This document shows, in pieces, positions 8,211 to 16,121 of a stretch of 32,083 nucleotides of DNA. The DNA is taken from the NCBI GenBank assembly GCA_017990495.1, contig JAGNNV010000016.1:1-32083 (forward strand), given 5' to 3'. Under the pieces are notes generated by a model that worked only from the letters and a program-made list of their open reading frames with translations, did no database searches and was not told where the DNA came from. Every line of letters begins with the position of its first letter. The stretch's first letter is position 1. This DNA is from Vicinamibacteria bacterium. GTDB lineage: Bacteria; Acidobacteriota; Vicinamibacteria; Fen-336; JAGNNV01. The position numbers were made by a program, and so were the translations under genes.

Positions 8211-9371
8211 ATGACTCGCCTCGCCGCCCTGCTCACTCTTGCCGCCCTCTTCTCCGGCGCCCCGGTCGCGGCTTCAGAGTGGACGCCGGCCAAGAACACG
8301 CCGCTCGCCGGGGCTCCCGACATCGAGCACACGAGCTGGAGTATGGCCCGCCAGCCGGGCGGGCCTTTCGACCGGATCGAGGTGCACCGCTATCGCACGA
8401 AGGCAGCCACCGTCGCCACCGTGTTGTACCTCCCCGGGACCAACATGAACGGAGAGGCCGCGCTCGAGAACGAAGAGCACAACCTCTGGATCTTCCTGGC
8501 CCGGCGCGGGGTTGAGGTTTTCACTCTCGACTACCGGACCCGCTTCTCCTCCGCGAGTTCGGACCCCGCAGCCCTGGCCTCAATGAAGGACTGGACCACC
8601 GAGGCCTTCGTGGGCGACATCAAGGCCGCGAGTGCGCTCGCGCGTGCCGAAAGCGAAAGGGCCCGGATCTACATCGCCGGTTTCTCGCGCGGGGTGTTTC
8701 TGGCCTACGCCTATGCGTGCGCCGAACCCGCGGCGGTGGCGGGACTCGTGGCCCTCGACGGCCAGTTCAAGTCGCACGCGCCCAAGGGCCAGTACGACCC
8801 CGCCCAAGACCTCGCGAAACTCGCCGACTCCGGCGCGTGGGCCACCGATGTCTCGGGCCGCCTCGGATGGGAAGGACGGCAGAAGCTGATGCGCGCCACC
8901 GCGGAAAATCCCGCGGCGCCCGCCACCGACCCGAAACACAAGACGCTCGGTGAACAGCTCGCGAACCTGCTGCAATTCGCGTGGGGTCCGGGCGCGCTCG
9001 CCAATCCCCAGGGCGGCCAATCGCGGCCCGAGATACTGGCCCGACTCCTCGCGGGGTACGACCGCTACTACCCCGCGGTGCAGGACCCGGAAGCACGACG
9101 CATGGGTGACCGCGACGACGACCCCGCAACGACGCTCGATGACGCGTGGGGTGAGTTGAAGACGCCCATCCTCTATTTCGGCAACGCGCGCATGCCCGGC
9201 GACTGGCTGTTGAACGGCATCTACTCGGCGCAGAAAAGCGGTTCGGGCGACGTGACCATTCACGTCCTCGAAGGCTACGGACACCTCGATGTGCTGGTGA
9301 GCGACCATGCCCGTCGCGACGTGTTCGAGCCCACCCTCGCCTGGATCAAGAGCCGCGCCACGAGGCCCTGA
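8211..9371 (+). CDS. Exported alpha/beta hydrolase
   Basis: This 386-residue protein has a signal peptide (about 1-22, ending PVAASEW) and an alpha/beta-hydrolase fold. The nucleophile elbow is GFSRG (S159). The oxyanion strand region is VLYLPGTNMNGE, and a C-terminal GYGHLDVLV supplies the likely catalytic His. The reading frame stays open for about 1,700 nt upstream, but that stretch lies out of frame over the symporter and SDR genes. ATG 8211 is right because it gives a clean signal peptide 5 nt after the SDR stop. The reaction is unknown; an esterase or lactonase acting in the periplasm before or alongside uptake would fit the operon (inference). Confidence 0.82.
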   Translation: MTRLAALLTLAALFSGAPVAASEWTPAKNTPLAGAPDIEHTSWSMARQPGGPFDRIEVHRYRTKAATVATVLYLPGTNMNGEAALENEEHNLWIFLARRGVEVFTLDYRTRFSSASSDPAALASMKDWTTEAFVGDIKAASALARAESERARIYIAGFSRGVFLAYAYACAEPAAVAGLVALDGQFKSHAPKGQYDPAQDLAKLADSGAWATDVSGRLGWEGRQKLMRATAENPAAPATDPKHKTLGEQLANLLQFAWGPGALANPQGGQSRPEILARLLAGYDRYYPAVQDPEARRMGDRDDDPATTLDDAWGELKTPILYFGNARMPGDWLLNGIYSAQKSGSGDVTIHVLEGYGHLDVLVSDHARRDVFEPTLAWIKSRATRP

Positions 9372-9400
9372 TCGGAAGACCGCTCAGTTTCGGGATGGAG

Positions 9401-9452
9401 ATCGTTCGTTGAGGATCTTCGTTTGACAGCGGTACCGGCGAACGATTAGACA
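9401..9452 (+). promoter_or_regulatory. Promoter and bracketing inverted repeat of the TonB-dependent receptor
   Basis: TTGACA (9423-9428) and TAGACA (9447-9452) are spaced by 18 nt and make a plausible sigma-70-type promoter. A perfect 8-bp inverted repeat flanks the -35: ATCGTTCG at 9401-9408 and CGAACGAT at 9439-9446, the right half abutting the -10 box. This geometry suits a repressor or activator that touches both halves. The boxes are seen; the regulation is inferred. Confidence 0.5.
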
Positions 9453-9507
9453 TCTCCACAAAGCAAGTCGGGCGGATTGAAACGTTCCAAAAAAGGAGTC
9501 CTTCAAC

Positions 9508-12500
9508 ATGCGTCAGTTTTCTCTCCGAGCGGGGCTCGCCTTCGCCCTCGGTTGCGCTCTGGGGCTTGCCCCCAGCCTGGCCCACGCCCAAGCCACCGGT
9601 TCCATCTCCGGCACCGCCAAGGACGAATCCGGCGCGGTGCTTCCCGGCGTCACCATCGAAGCCACCAACCCCGGCACCAATAGCGTGCGGACCGCGACCA
9701 CAGGTGCGGACGGCTTCTACACGATTCAGCTCGTGCAGCCCGGCTCCTACAACGTGCGGGCTTCCCTTTCGGGCTTCTCCACTTTCTCGCGCAGCGGCGT
9801 GAAGGTGAGCGTCTCCGAGACGTCGCTCGTGAACGTCTCCATGAAGGTGGGTGGTCAGAGCGAGACCATCGAGGTCATGGGGGAAGCTCCCCTCATCGAA
9901 ACCGGCAACGCCACCCTGGGCATCGTCATCGATGAGAAGAAAGTGGTCGACCTTCCCCTGAACGGTCGCAACTTCACCCAGCTCGGCACCCTGATTCCCG
10001 GCGTGGTCGCTCCTCCCGCGGGTCTTGGAGGTCAGAATGGCGACGCCACCCCCGGCGGTTTCGGCAACGTCACCGGCGGCTTCAACGTCAACGGACAGCG
10101 CAACCAGTCGAACAACTTCCTGCTCGACGGCGCCACCAACAACGACACATTCAACACGGGCTTCGTCCTCCGCCCGCCTCCCGACGCGATCCAGGAGTTC
10201 AAGATCCTCACCCACTCCTACAGCGCCGAATACGGCCGCAACTCCGGCTCGGTGGTAAACGTGGTCACCAAGTCCGGTTCGAACAACTGGCACGGGGCGG
10301 TGTGGGAGTTCAACCGTAACGACAAGTTCCAGGAGAGGAACTTCTTCGTCCCCGAGACCCAACCCAAGCCCAAGCTCAAGCAGAACCAGTTTGGCGCCGC
10401 GCTCGGCGGCCCGATCATGAAGGACAAACTCTTCGCATTCGGCTTCTACGAGGGTTATCGCAACACTCGCGGCACGACCACCAATCTGCTCGTTCCCACC
10501 GCTGCCCAGCGCGCGGGCAACCTCGGCGGGACGGTGCGCGACCCGCTCACGGGGCAGCCTTTCCCCGGCGGCGTCATACCGGCGAACCGGATCAGCCCGA
10601 TATCGGCCAAACTCCTGACCGACTTCATGCCCTTGCCGAACTCAGGCACGAATCGCTACATCGTGTCGCCTGAGGTCGTGGACACCCGCGACCAGGTGGG
10701 TGGCCGCCTCGACTACCGGCTTTCCGACAAGCACCAGATGCTCGCCCGCTTCATGTGGAGCCAAACCAAGGCCGAGACGCCCCGCACCGTGCAACCGGTC
10801 GACGGTCTGGCCAAGGCCAAGCTCTGGGACGCCATGGTGTCCGACACCTACATGTTCAGCCCCAACGCCATCAACCAGCTCCGCCTCTCGGTCAACAAGA
10901 TCGACGCGCAGCCGCAGGTGACCTCGGGCCTTCTGAACTCCGCATACGGGATCAACGTGCAGAACACCAACCCGCTCGCCACCGGCCTGCCCTCCATCGC
11001 GATCTCGGGCTTTCCCGGCCTCGGTGACGCCCAGCAGCCTTTCGTTCAGCGCAACAACGACGTGTACCAGCTGAGCGATGACTTCTCGTGGCTGCGCGGC
11101 AAACACTCGTTCAAGTTCGGCCTCGATGTCCGCCAGGAACATATGTTCATCGCCTTCATCAATCGCCCCAACGGCGACTTCAACTTCTCGGGCGCCATCA
11201 CCGGCAGCGCCCTCGGCGACTTCCTCCTCGGTTACCCCGCGCAGTTCCGTGCCACCACCCAGCAGGGCATCCAGGACGGCAAGGGCTGGTCTTACTCCGG
11301 CTACGCGCAGGACGAGTTCCGCTACTCCGACCGTCTCACCCTGAACGTCGGTGTCCGCTACGAACTCGCCACACCCTTCGTGGAGAAGCTGAACCGCATC
11401 GTGGTGATCAACCCCGACAAACAGTCGACGGTTCAGCCGCTCGCTCCCAAGGGCCTGCTCTACCCGGGCGACGCCGGCATTCCCGACGGCGGCTACAAGA
11501 CCGACAAGAACAACTTCGCGCCTCGCCTGGCCTTCGCGTGGGACCCCACGGGCAAGGGCCGAACCAGCGTGCGCGGCGCCTGGGGCATCTTCTATGACTC
11601 CCTCGCCGGGCAGGGCGATCTGTTCCAGTCGGGCGTCCTCGCGCCGCCCTTCACTCCCCTGGTCGAGTTGAACGCCACCGCGGCCAACCCGTTCCTGACC
11701 TTCGCGAATCCGCTTGGCACGGGAAGCCAGACCCCGAATCTGTTCCCCGCCAACCTGACCATCATCGGCTGGGGTCCCGAGTTCAACACGCCCTCGGCCA
11801 TGCACTACAACCTCACGGTGCAGCAGCAGATCGGCGACAACCTCGGGCTCGAAGTGGGCTACGTGGGCTCGCGCGGCAAGAACATGCCCATGTTCATCGA
11901 GATCAACCCCATCGTGACTCCGCCCTCCACGCGCAAGTATCCGGCCTTCTCGCTGCTGCGTCCGACGATGACCGTGGCCGAGTCCTGGTACAACTCGCTC
12001 CAGGCCTCGTTGCGCATGCGGCCCACCCGGGGCATCAACTTCCTCGCCTCCTACACCCTGGGCGACGCCAAGGACCACGTCTCCGGATTGAACATCGGCG
12101 GGGAGAACCGTCCGGTGCTGCCCGTCACCCTGGGTGACGAAGCCAGCCTCGAAGCGGCCCTCGCGCAGGAGAAGGGACCCGCACTCTTCGATGTGCGCCA
12201 TCGCTTCGTCTTCAGTTTCGGGGCCGAACTGCCTAAGTTGGCCGACAAGTCGGCGGCCCTGCGCTACGTTCTCGGTGGATGGCAGTTGAACGGAATCTTC
12301 CAGGCCCAGACGGGTTTCCCGTTCACGGTCACCGATCCCGTTCTCTCGATCACCGGCTTCACCAATCGCCCGAACATGACCTGCGATCCAAATGAGGGCG
12401 GGGCAAAGACGGTGACGCAGTGGTTCAACACCTCGTGCTTCACCCGCCGTCCCGCCGCCGCCACCACCGGCCTTTCCAGCCAGCCCCGGAACGCAGTGCG

Positions 12501-12714
12501 CGGCCCGGGCTTCAACCGCACGGATCTCTCCATCTTCAAGAACTTCGCGTTCTCGAAGGGCAAGCAGATCCAGATCCGCATTGAAGGCTTCAACATCTTC
12601 AACCAGGAGCGGTTCGGCCAGCCGGTCAACAACAGCTCAGCCGCGAACTTCGGCGCCCTCACCAGCGCGGAAGACGGCCGAATCATCCAGTTCGGCGCGA
12701 AGTTCACGTTCTAG
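9508..12714 (+). CDS. TonB-dependent receptor with carboxypeptidase-regulatory domain (Oar-like)
   Basis: This 1068-residue outer-membrane receptor has a signal peptide (1 to about 28, ending LAHAQA). A carboxypeptidase-regulatory/Ig-like domain follows at about 29-115 (GSISGTAKDESGAVLPGVTIEA, GADGFYTIQLVQPGSYNV). Next come a plug region (VVDLPLNGRNFTQLGTLIPGV, VNGQRNQSNNFLLDGATNND, EYGRNSGSVVNVVTKSGSNN) and a long beta-barrel ending in aromatic FGAKFTF, as expected for BAM-dependent assembly. This large Oar-like family is heavily expanded in Acidobacteriota. It imports or displays large substrates using TonB energy; the ligand is unknown. AGGAG at 9494-9498 gives a good RBS 9 nt before ATG. 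It is a single-gene unit with its own promoter and a GC hairpin after the stop. Confidence 0.93.
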   Translation: MRQFSLRAGLAFALGCALGLAPSLAHAQATGSISGTAKDESGAVLPGVTIEATNPGTNSVRTATTGADGFYTIQLVQPGSYNVRASLSGFSTFSRSGVKVSVSETSLVNVSMKVGGQSETIEVMGEAPLIETGNATLGIVIDEKKVVDLPLNGRNFTQLGTLIPGVVAPPAGLGGQNGDATPGGFGNVTGGFNVNGQRNQSNNFLLDGATNNDTFNTGFVLRPPPDAIQEFKILTHSYSAEYGRNSGSVVNVVTKSGSNNWHGAVWEFNRNDKFQERNFFVPETQPKPKLKQNQFGAALGGPIMKDKLFAFGFYEGYRNTRGTTTNLLVPTAAQRAGNLGGTVRDPLTGQPFPGGVIPANRISPISAKLLTDFMPLPNSGTNRYIVSPEVVDTRDQVGGRLDYRLSDKHQMLARFMWSQTKAETPRTVQPVDGLAKAKLWDAMVSDTYMFSPNAINQLRLSVNKIDAQPQVTSGLLNSAYGINVQNTNPLATGLPSIAISGFPGLGDAQQPFVQRNNDVYQLSDDFSWLRGKHSFKFGLDVRQEHMFIAFINRPNGDFNFSGAITGSALGDFLLGYPAQFRATTQQGIQDGKGWSYSGYAQDEFRYSDRLTLNVGVRYELATPFVEKLNRIVVINPDKQSTVQPLAPKGLLYPGDAGIPDGGYKTDKNNFAPRLAFAWDPTGKGRTSVRGAWGIFYDSLAGQGDLFQSGVLAPPFTPLVELNATAANPFLTFANPLGTGSQTPNLFPANLTIIGWGPEFNTPSAMHYNLTVQQQIGDNLGLEVGYVGSRGKNMPMFIEINPIVTPPSTRKYPAFSLLRPTMTVAESWYNSLQASLRMRPTRGINFLASYTLGDAKDHVSGLNIGGENRPVLPVTLGDEASLEAALAQEKGPALFDVRHRFVFSFGAELPKLADKSAALRYVLGGWQLNGIFQAQTGFPFTVTDPVLSITGFTNRPNMTCDPNEGGAKTVTQWFNTSCFTRRPAAATTGLSSQPRNAVRGPGFNRTDLSIFKNFAFSKGKQIQIRIEGFNIFNQERFGQPVNNSSAANFGALTSAEDGRIIQFGAKFTF

Positions 12715-12720
12715 TGAGTC

Positions 12721-12752
12721 TGGGGGGGCCAGACACGGACCCGGCCCCCCCA
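12721..12752 (+). terminator. GC-rich hairpin after the TonB-dependent receptor
   Basis: TGGGGGGGCC (12721-12730) and GGCCCCCCCA (12743-12752) form a perfect 10-bp stem with a 12-nt loop, starting 6 nt after the receptor stop codon. No U-run follows. Its right arm lies inside the first copy of the 131-bp repeat, so only that copy can form it. Confidence 0.5.
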
Positions 12753-13075
12753 GGCCCCCCGGCCTCCGCTCAGCGAGACCTTCCTTGATGCTCGAAACGC
12801 CCGAGTGAATCGGTCGTTTCGAAAGTGGTGCTCGCCGAGCTCCGGCCCCTCGTGGCGACCCAGACACGGACCCGGCCCCCCCAGGCCCCCCGGCCTCCGC
12901 TCAGCGAGACCTTCCTTGATGCTCGAAACGCCCGAGTGAATCGGTCGTTTCGAAAGTGGTGCTCGCCGAGCTCCGGCCCCTCGTGGCGACCCAGACACGG
13001 ACCCGGCCCCCCCAGGCCCCCCGGCCTCCGCTCAGCGAGACCTTCCTTGATGCTCGAAACGCCCGAGTGAATCGG
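12729..13075 (+). repeat. 131-bp tandem repeat, 2.6 exact copies
   Basis: Copies lie at 12729-12859, 12860-12990 and 12991-13075 (partial, 85 bp). By eye I find no mismatch between them. Each full unit holds a perfect 8-bp inverted repeat, TCGAAACG...CGTTTCGA (12792-12799 with 12815-12822 in copy 1), plus C-rich tracts. The third copy breaks off just before the CGTTTCGA half, 31 bp upstream of phoD. There is no convincing ORF: possible translations run on only because of the composition and repeat themselves. This fills the gap between the receptor and phoD. Perfect identity points to recent expansion or strong homogenisation. Confidence 0.95.
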
Positions 13076-13093
13076 GGCGGCTTCGACCCAATT

Positions 13094-13099
13094 TAAGAT
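13094..13099 (+). promoter_or_regulatory. Candidate -10 box of phoD (leaderless type)
   Basis: TAAGAT ends 7 nt before ATG 13107 and no Shine-Dalgarno sequence is present. It sits in the 31 nt of unique DNA between the last repeat copy and the gene. No clear -35 box is visible. Confidence 0.45.
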
Positions 13100-13106
13100 C
13101 GCGGGT

Positions 13107-14645
13107 ATGAAACGGCGAGATTTTCTGGGTCGGGCTTCCGCGGGCGCAACCATTCTCGGGTTCCCGGCGATCGTGAGATCGCAGGCCACGGCCCCGCAAG
13201 TGATCTCCGGGGTGCAGGCGGGCGACGTCAGCGAGGGACGCGCGGTTATCTGGTCGCGCTCCAGCCTGCCCAGCGAGATGGAGGTGGAGTGGGCCACCAA
13301 CGACCGCTTCGAGAACTCCACGATTCTCGGCAACTCCTTCTCGCTCAAGAGCACCGGTCTGTGCGCGAAGGCGGAACTCCAGAAGCTCCCGGCCGGCGAG
13401 ACCATCTTCTATCGAGTGCGCTTTCGTGACCTCGCGGACGCGCGGGTGTTTGGCGAGCCGGTGGTGGGACGATTCAAGACTCCACCCGCCGATGGTCGAG
13501 ACGTCACTTTCATCTGGGGCGCGGATACCGTGGGCCAGGGGTACGGCATCAACGCCAGCATGGGCGGCCTCAAGATGTACGACACGATGGCCCGGGTGGA
13601 AGCCGACCTTTTCATCCACGTTGGCGACACCGTCTACGCCGACCAGCCGGTGGAGCCGGAGATGAAGGCGGGTGACGGCACCATCTTCCGCAACCTCACC
13701 ACCCCGGCCAAGTCGAAGGTCGCGGAAACTCTCGACGAGTTCCGCGGACAATGGGAGTACAACCTCCTCGACGAGAACGTCCGGCGCTTCAACGCCCAGA
13801 CCGCGCAGTTCGTCTTGTGGGACGACCACGAAGTTCGGAACAACTGGTATCCCGGCCAGATCCTCGAAGACCCGCGTTATCAGATCGAGCGACGGGTCGA
13901 CGTCCTCGCCGCCAGGGCCCGCCGCGGATTCTTCGAGTTCACTCCGGTCCGCGGGATCGAGCCCACCTCTTCCAAGGTCGACCGCATCCTCCCGTACGGC
14001 CCCCTGCTCGATGTCTTCGCCCTCGACCTGCGGAGTTACCGCGGCCCAAACGGAGCAAACCGCGAGGGCCGGCTCGACGCGAACTCGGCCCTGCTCGGCT
14101 CCTCACAGCTCTCGAATCTGAAGAAGTCGCTCAAAGCATCGCGCGCGGTGTGGAAGGTGATCGCCTCCGACATGCCCATCGGCCTCGTGGTCGCAGACGG
14201 CCCGGGGCGATACGAGGCTTTCGCGAACGAGGACCCCGACGGGCCGAGTGGTCGCGAGCTGGAAGTGGCGGACCTGCTGTCGTTCATCAAGCGCGAACGC
14301 ATCTCCAACGTGGCCTGGATCACCGGCGACGTCCACTACGCGGCCGCGCATCGCTACTCGCCTGAAGACGCCTCCTTCACCGACTTCAACCCCTTCTGGG
14401 AATTCGTGGCCGGTCCGCTGCACGCGGGCACCTTCGGGCCCAACCCCCTCGACAAGACCTTCGGGCCCTCGGTCCGTTTCCTCTCCATCCCCCGCGGCAT
14501 GCGCCCGAACCAGCCCCCTTCCGCCGGGCTCCAGTTCTTCGGCAAAGGTGTGGTGGACGGACGCACCCGCGAATTGACTGTCAGCCTGCACGACCTTTCG
14601 GGGCGGAAGCTGTGGAGCATCTCGCTGCCCTCGGTGGAAGCATGA
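13107..14645 (+). CDS. phoD: PhoD-type alkaline phosphatase/phosphodiesterase, Tat-exported
   Basis: This 512-residue metallophosphatase of the PhoD family releases phosphate from phosphomono- and diesters outside the cytoplasm, usually with Ca/Fe. The N-terminus carries a twin-arginine signal (RRDFLG at 3-8, then a hydrophobic stretch ending VRSQA), as expected for a cofactor-loaded exported enzyme. A PhoD N-terminal beta-domain (VISGVQAGDVSEGRAVIWSR) precedes the catalytic domain. Metal ligands are visible in FIWGAD, HVGDTVYAD (about 169-177), LWDDHEVRNNW (about 236) and WITGDVHYAA (about 403). The first block lacks the usual SC.D wording, so specificity may differ. Its stop overlaps the next gene's start (ATGA at 14642-14645), showing translational coupling to the dehydrogenase. 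Confidence 0.9.
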   Translation: MKRRDFLGRASAGATILGFPAIVRSQATAPQVISGVQAGDVSEGRAVIWSRSSLPSEMEVEWATNDRFENSTILGNSFSLKSTGLCAKAELQKLPAGETIFYRVRFRDLADARVFGEPVVGRFKTPPADGRDVTFIWGADTVGQGYGINASMGGLKMYDTMARVEADLFIHVGDTVYADQPVEPEMKAGDGTIFRNLTTPAKSKVAETLDEFRGQWEYNLLDENVRRFNAQTAQFVLWDDHEVRNNWYPGQILEDPRYQIERRVDVLAARARRGFFEFTPVRGIEPTSSKVDRILPYGPLLDVFALDLRSYRGPNGANREGRLDANSALLGSSQLSNLKKSLKASRAVWKVIASDMPIGLVVADGPGRYEAFANEDPDGPSGRELEVADLLSFIKRERISNVAWITGDVHYAAAHRYSPEDASFTDFNPFWEFVAGPLHAGTFGPNPLDKTFGPSVRFLSIPRGMRPNQPPSAGLQFFGKGVVDGRTRELTVSLHDLSGRKLWSISLPSVEA

Positions 14646-15700
14646 GAACTCACAAGATCGCGGCCATCCCGGGCGACGGTATCGGTCCCGAGGTCCTCGA
14701 AGCCGGACTCCGAGTCCTCGAGGCAGCGGAGAAGAGCGCTGGCTTCCAGCTCAACACCATCCGTTTCCCCTGGGGTTCCGATTTCTACCGACAACACGGC
14801 CGCATGATGAAGGAGGGCGGCATCGAATCGCTGCGCGCCTTCGACGCGATCTACTTCGGCGCGGTGGGTTCCAAGGACGTGCCCGATCACGTCACGGTGT
14901 GGGATCTGATCCTGCCCATCCGTCAGCGGTTCGATCAATATGTGAACCTGCGGCCCATGCGGCTGCTGCCGGGCCTGAAGTCCCCTCTGGCCGGACGTGG
15001 GCCCTCGGACATCGACATGATCTGCGTGCGCGAGAACACCGAAGGCGAGTACTCCGGCGTCGGAGGGTTCGTTCACCGCGGCAAGCCCGGCGAGATCGCC
15101 CACGAGGTTGCCACCTTCACCCGGCCCGGGATCGAAAGGGTGGTCCGCTTCGCGTTCGAACTGGCGCGAACCCGGCCCAAGAAGCTCTTATCCTCGGCGA
15201 CCAAGTCGAACGCCCTCCGGCACACCATGGTCCTGTGGGATGAGGTGGTCGAGGATGTGGCGTCGCGCTACCCAGACGTCACCTTGCGCAAGTATCACGT
15301 TGACGCCCTGGCCGCGCGCATGGTGACTCAGCCCGACACCGTCGACGTGATCGTGGCCAGCAACCTCTTCGGAGACATCCTCACCGACCTCGGTGCGGCC
15401 ATCTCCGGCTCACTCGGCACCGCGCCGTCGGGGAACATCGATCCCTCCCGCGCAAATCCCTCGATGTTCGAGCCCATTCACGGCTCGGCTCCGGACATCG
15501 CGGGCCGCGGCATCGCAAACCCAATCGGCGCCGTCTGGGCGGGGGCCATGATGCTGGAGCACCTCGGAGAAACAATGACGGCCAAACGGGTGGTCGCGGC
15601 CATCGAGCGCGTGACCTCAGAGGGCAAGGTGCGCACACCGGATCTCGGCGGCTCGGCCACCACCGCGGAAATGACCCGGGCTCTGGTGGAAGCTCTCTGA
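14642..15700 (+). CDS. D-malate/tartrate dehydrogenase (decarboxylating), DmlA/TtuC type
   Basis: This 352-residue member of the isocitrate/isopropylmalate dehydrogenase family is likely an NAD- and Mn/Mg-dependent oxidative decarboxylase. It resembles DmlA/TtuC rather than LeuB. The start is [14 protein letters not shown]. The marker blocks are YFGAVG with [29 protein letters not shown] and [13 protein letters not shown] (about 130-142). Further blocks are [27 protein letters not shown] and [20 protein letters not shown]. These track E. coli DmlA nearly throughout, including the WD and YVNLRP segments that differ from LeuB. No leuC/leuD genes are nearby, which supports a role in organic-acid catabolism. 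It overlaps phoD by 4 nt and is followed by RidA after 16 nt. Confidence 0.87.
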   Translation: MRTHKIAAIPGDGIGPEVLEAGLRVLEAAEKSAGFQLNTIRFPWGSDFYRQHGRMMKEGGIESLRAFDAIYFGAVGSKDVPDHVTVWDLILPIRQRFDQYVNLRPMRLLPGLKSPLAGRGPSDIDMICVRENTEGEYSGVGGFVHRGKPGEIAHEVATFTRPGIERVVRFAFELARTRPKKLLSSATKSNALRHTMVLWDEVVEDVASRYPDVTLRKYHVDALAARMVTQPDTVDVIVASNLFGDILTDLGAAISGSLGTAPSGNIDPSRANPSMFEPIHGSAPDIAGRGIANPIGAVWAGAMMLEHLGETMTAKRVVAAIERVTSEGKVRTPDLGGSATTAEMTRALVEAL

Positions 15701-15716
15701 GGCGTCGATCACTCAT

Positions 15717-16106
15717 ATGACACGAAGAAACATCTCGTCGGGGACAAAGTGGGAGCCGCTGGTCGGCTACTCCCGGGCGGTGCGCGTGGGCCCTCACGTG
15801 CACGTGGCCGGCACCACCGCGGTGGATGCCACAGGAACATTGATCGGTCCGGGCGACGCCTATGCGCAGACCGCGTTCGTCCTGCGCAAGATCGAGGCCG
15901 CGCTTGTCGAGGCCGGGGCCTCGATGGCCCAGGTCGTGCGCACCCGTATGTTCGTGACCGACATCTCCCGCTTCGAGGAATTCGGACGCGCTCATGGCGA
16001 GGTCTTCCGCGACATCCGTCCCGCTTCCACCATGGTCGAAGTGAAAGCCCTGGTCGATCCCGCGATGCTGATCGAAATCGAGGCCGACGCGTACCTGGAC
16101 GCCTGA
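15717..16106 (+). CDS. RidA family (YjgF/UK114) protein, probable enamine/imine deaminase
   Basis: This 129-residue single-domain protein has the length and fold pattern of the RidA family, which hydrolyses reactive 2-aminoacrylate-type enamines and forms trimers. [17 protein letters not shown] is the first beta region. [15 protein letters not shown] is the helix-strand block. [28 protein letters not shown] holds the catalytic-site arginine (R101) and the glutamate expected of active Rid enzymes. It may instead belong to a related Rid subgroup, because the usual cysteine-containing block is absent. It lies 16 nt after the dehydrogenase; no strong Shine-Dalgarno sequence is visible. Confidence 0.88.
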   Translation: MTRRNISSGTKWEPLVGYSRAVRVGPHVHVAGTTAVDATGTLIGPGDAYAQTAFVLRKIEAALVEAGASMAQVVRTRMFVTDISRFEEFGRAHGEVFRDIRPASTMVEVKALVDPAMLIEIEADAYLDA

Positions 16107-16121
16107 GTGCGAGGTCGCCGG

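Noticed and set aside
10642-12201. 519-codon antisense frame within the TonB-dependent receptor gene
   Set aside because: High-GC shadow frame rich in Gly, Val and Arg with no recognisable domain. The sense frame is a clear receptor.
12729-13075. CRISPR array
   Set aside because: The repeats are contiguous 131-bp units with no variable spacers, and no cas genes are present.
12770-13405. Antisense ORFs across the 131-bp repeat and start of phoD
   Set aside because: They exist only because the repeat lacks stops in that frame. The translation is repetitive and matches no domain, and it overlaps a confident gene.
14642-15700. Calling this gene leuB
   Set aside because: The motifs follow the DmlA/tartrate dehydrogenase pattern ([17 protein letters not shown] block) and no leuC or leuD is adjacent.
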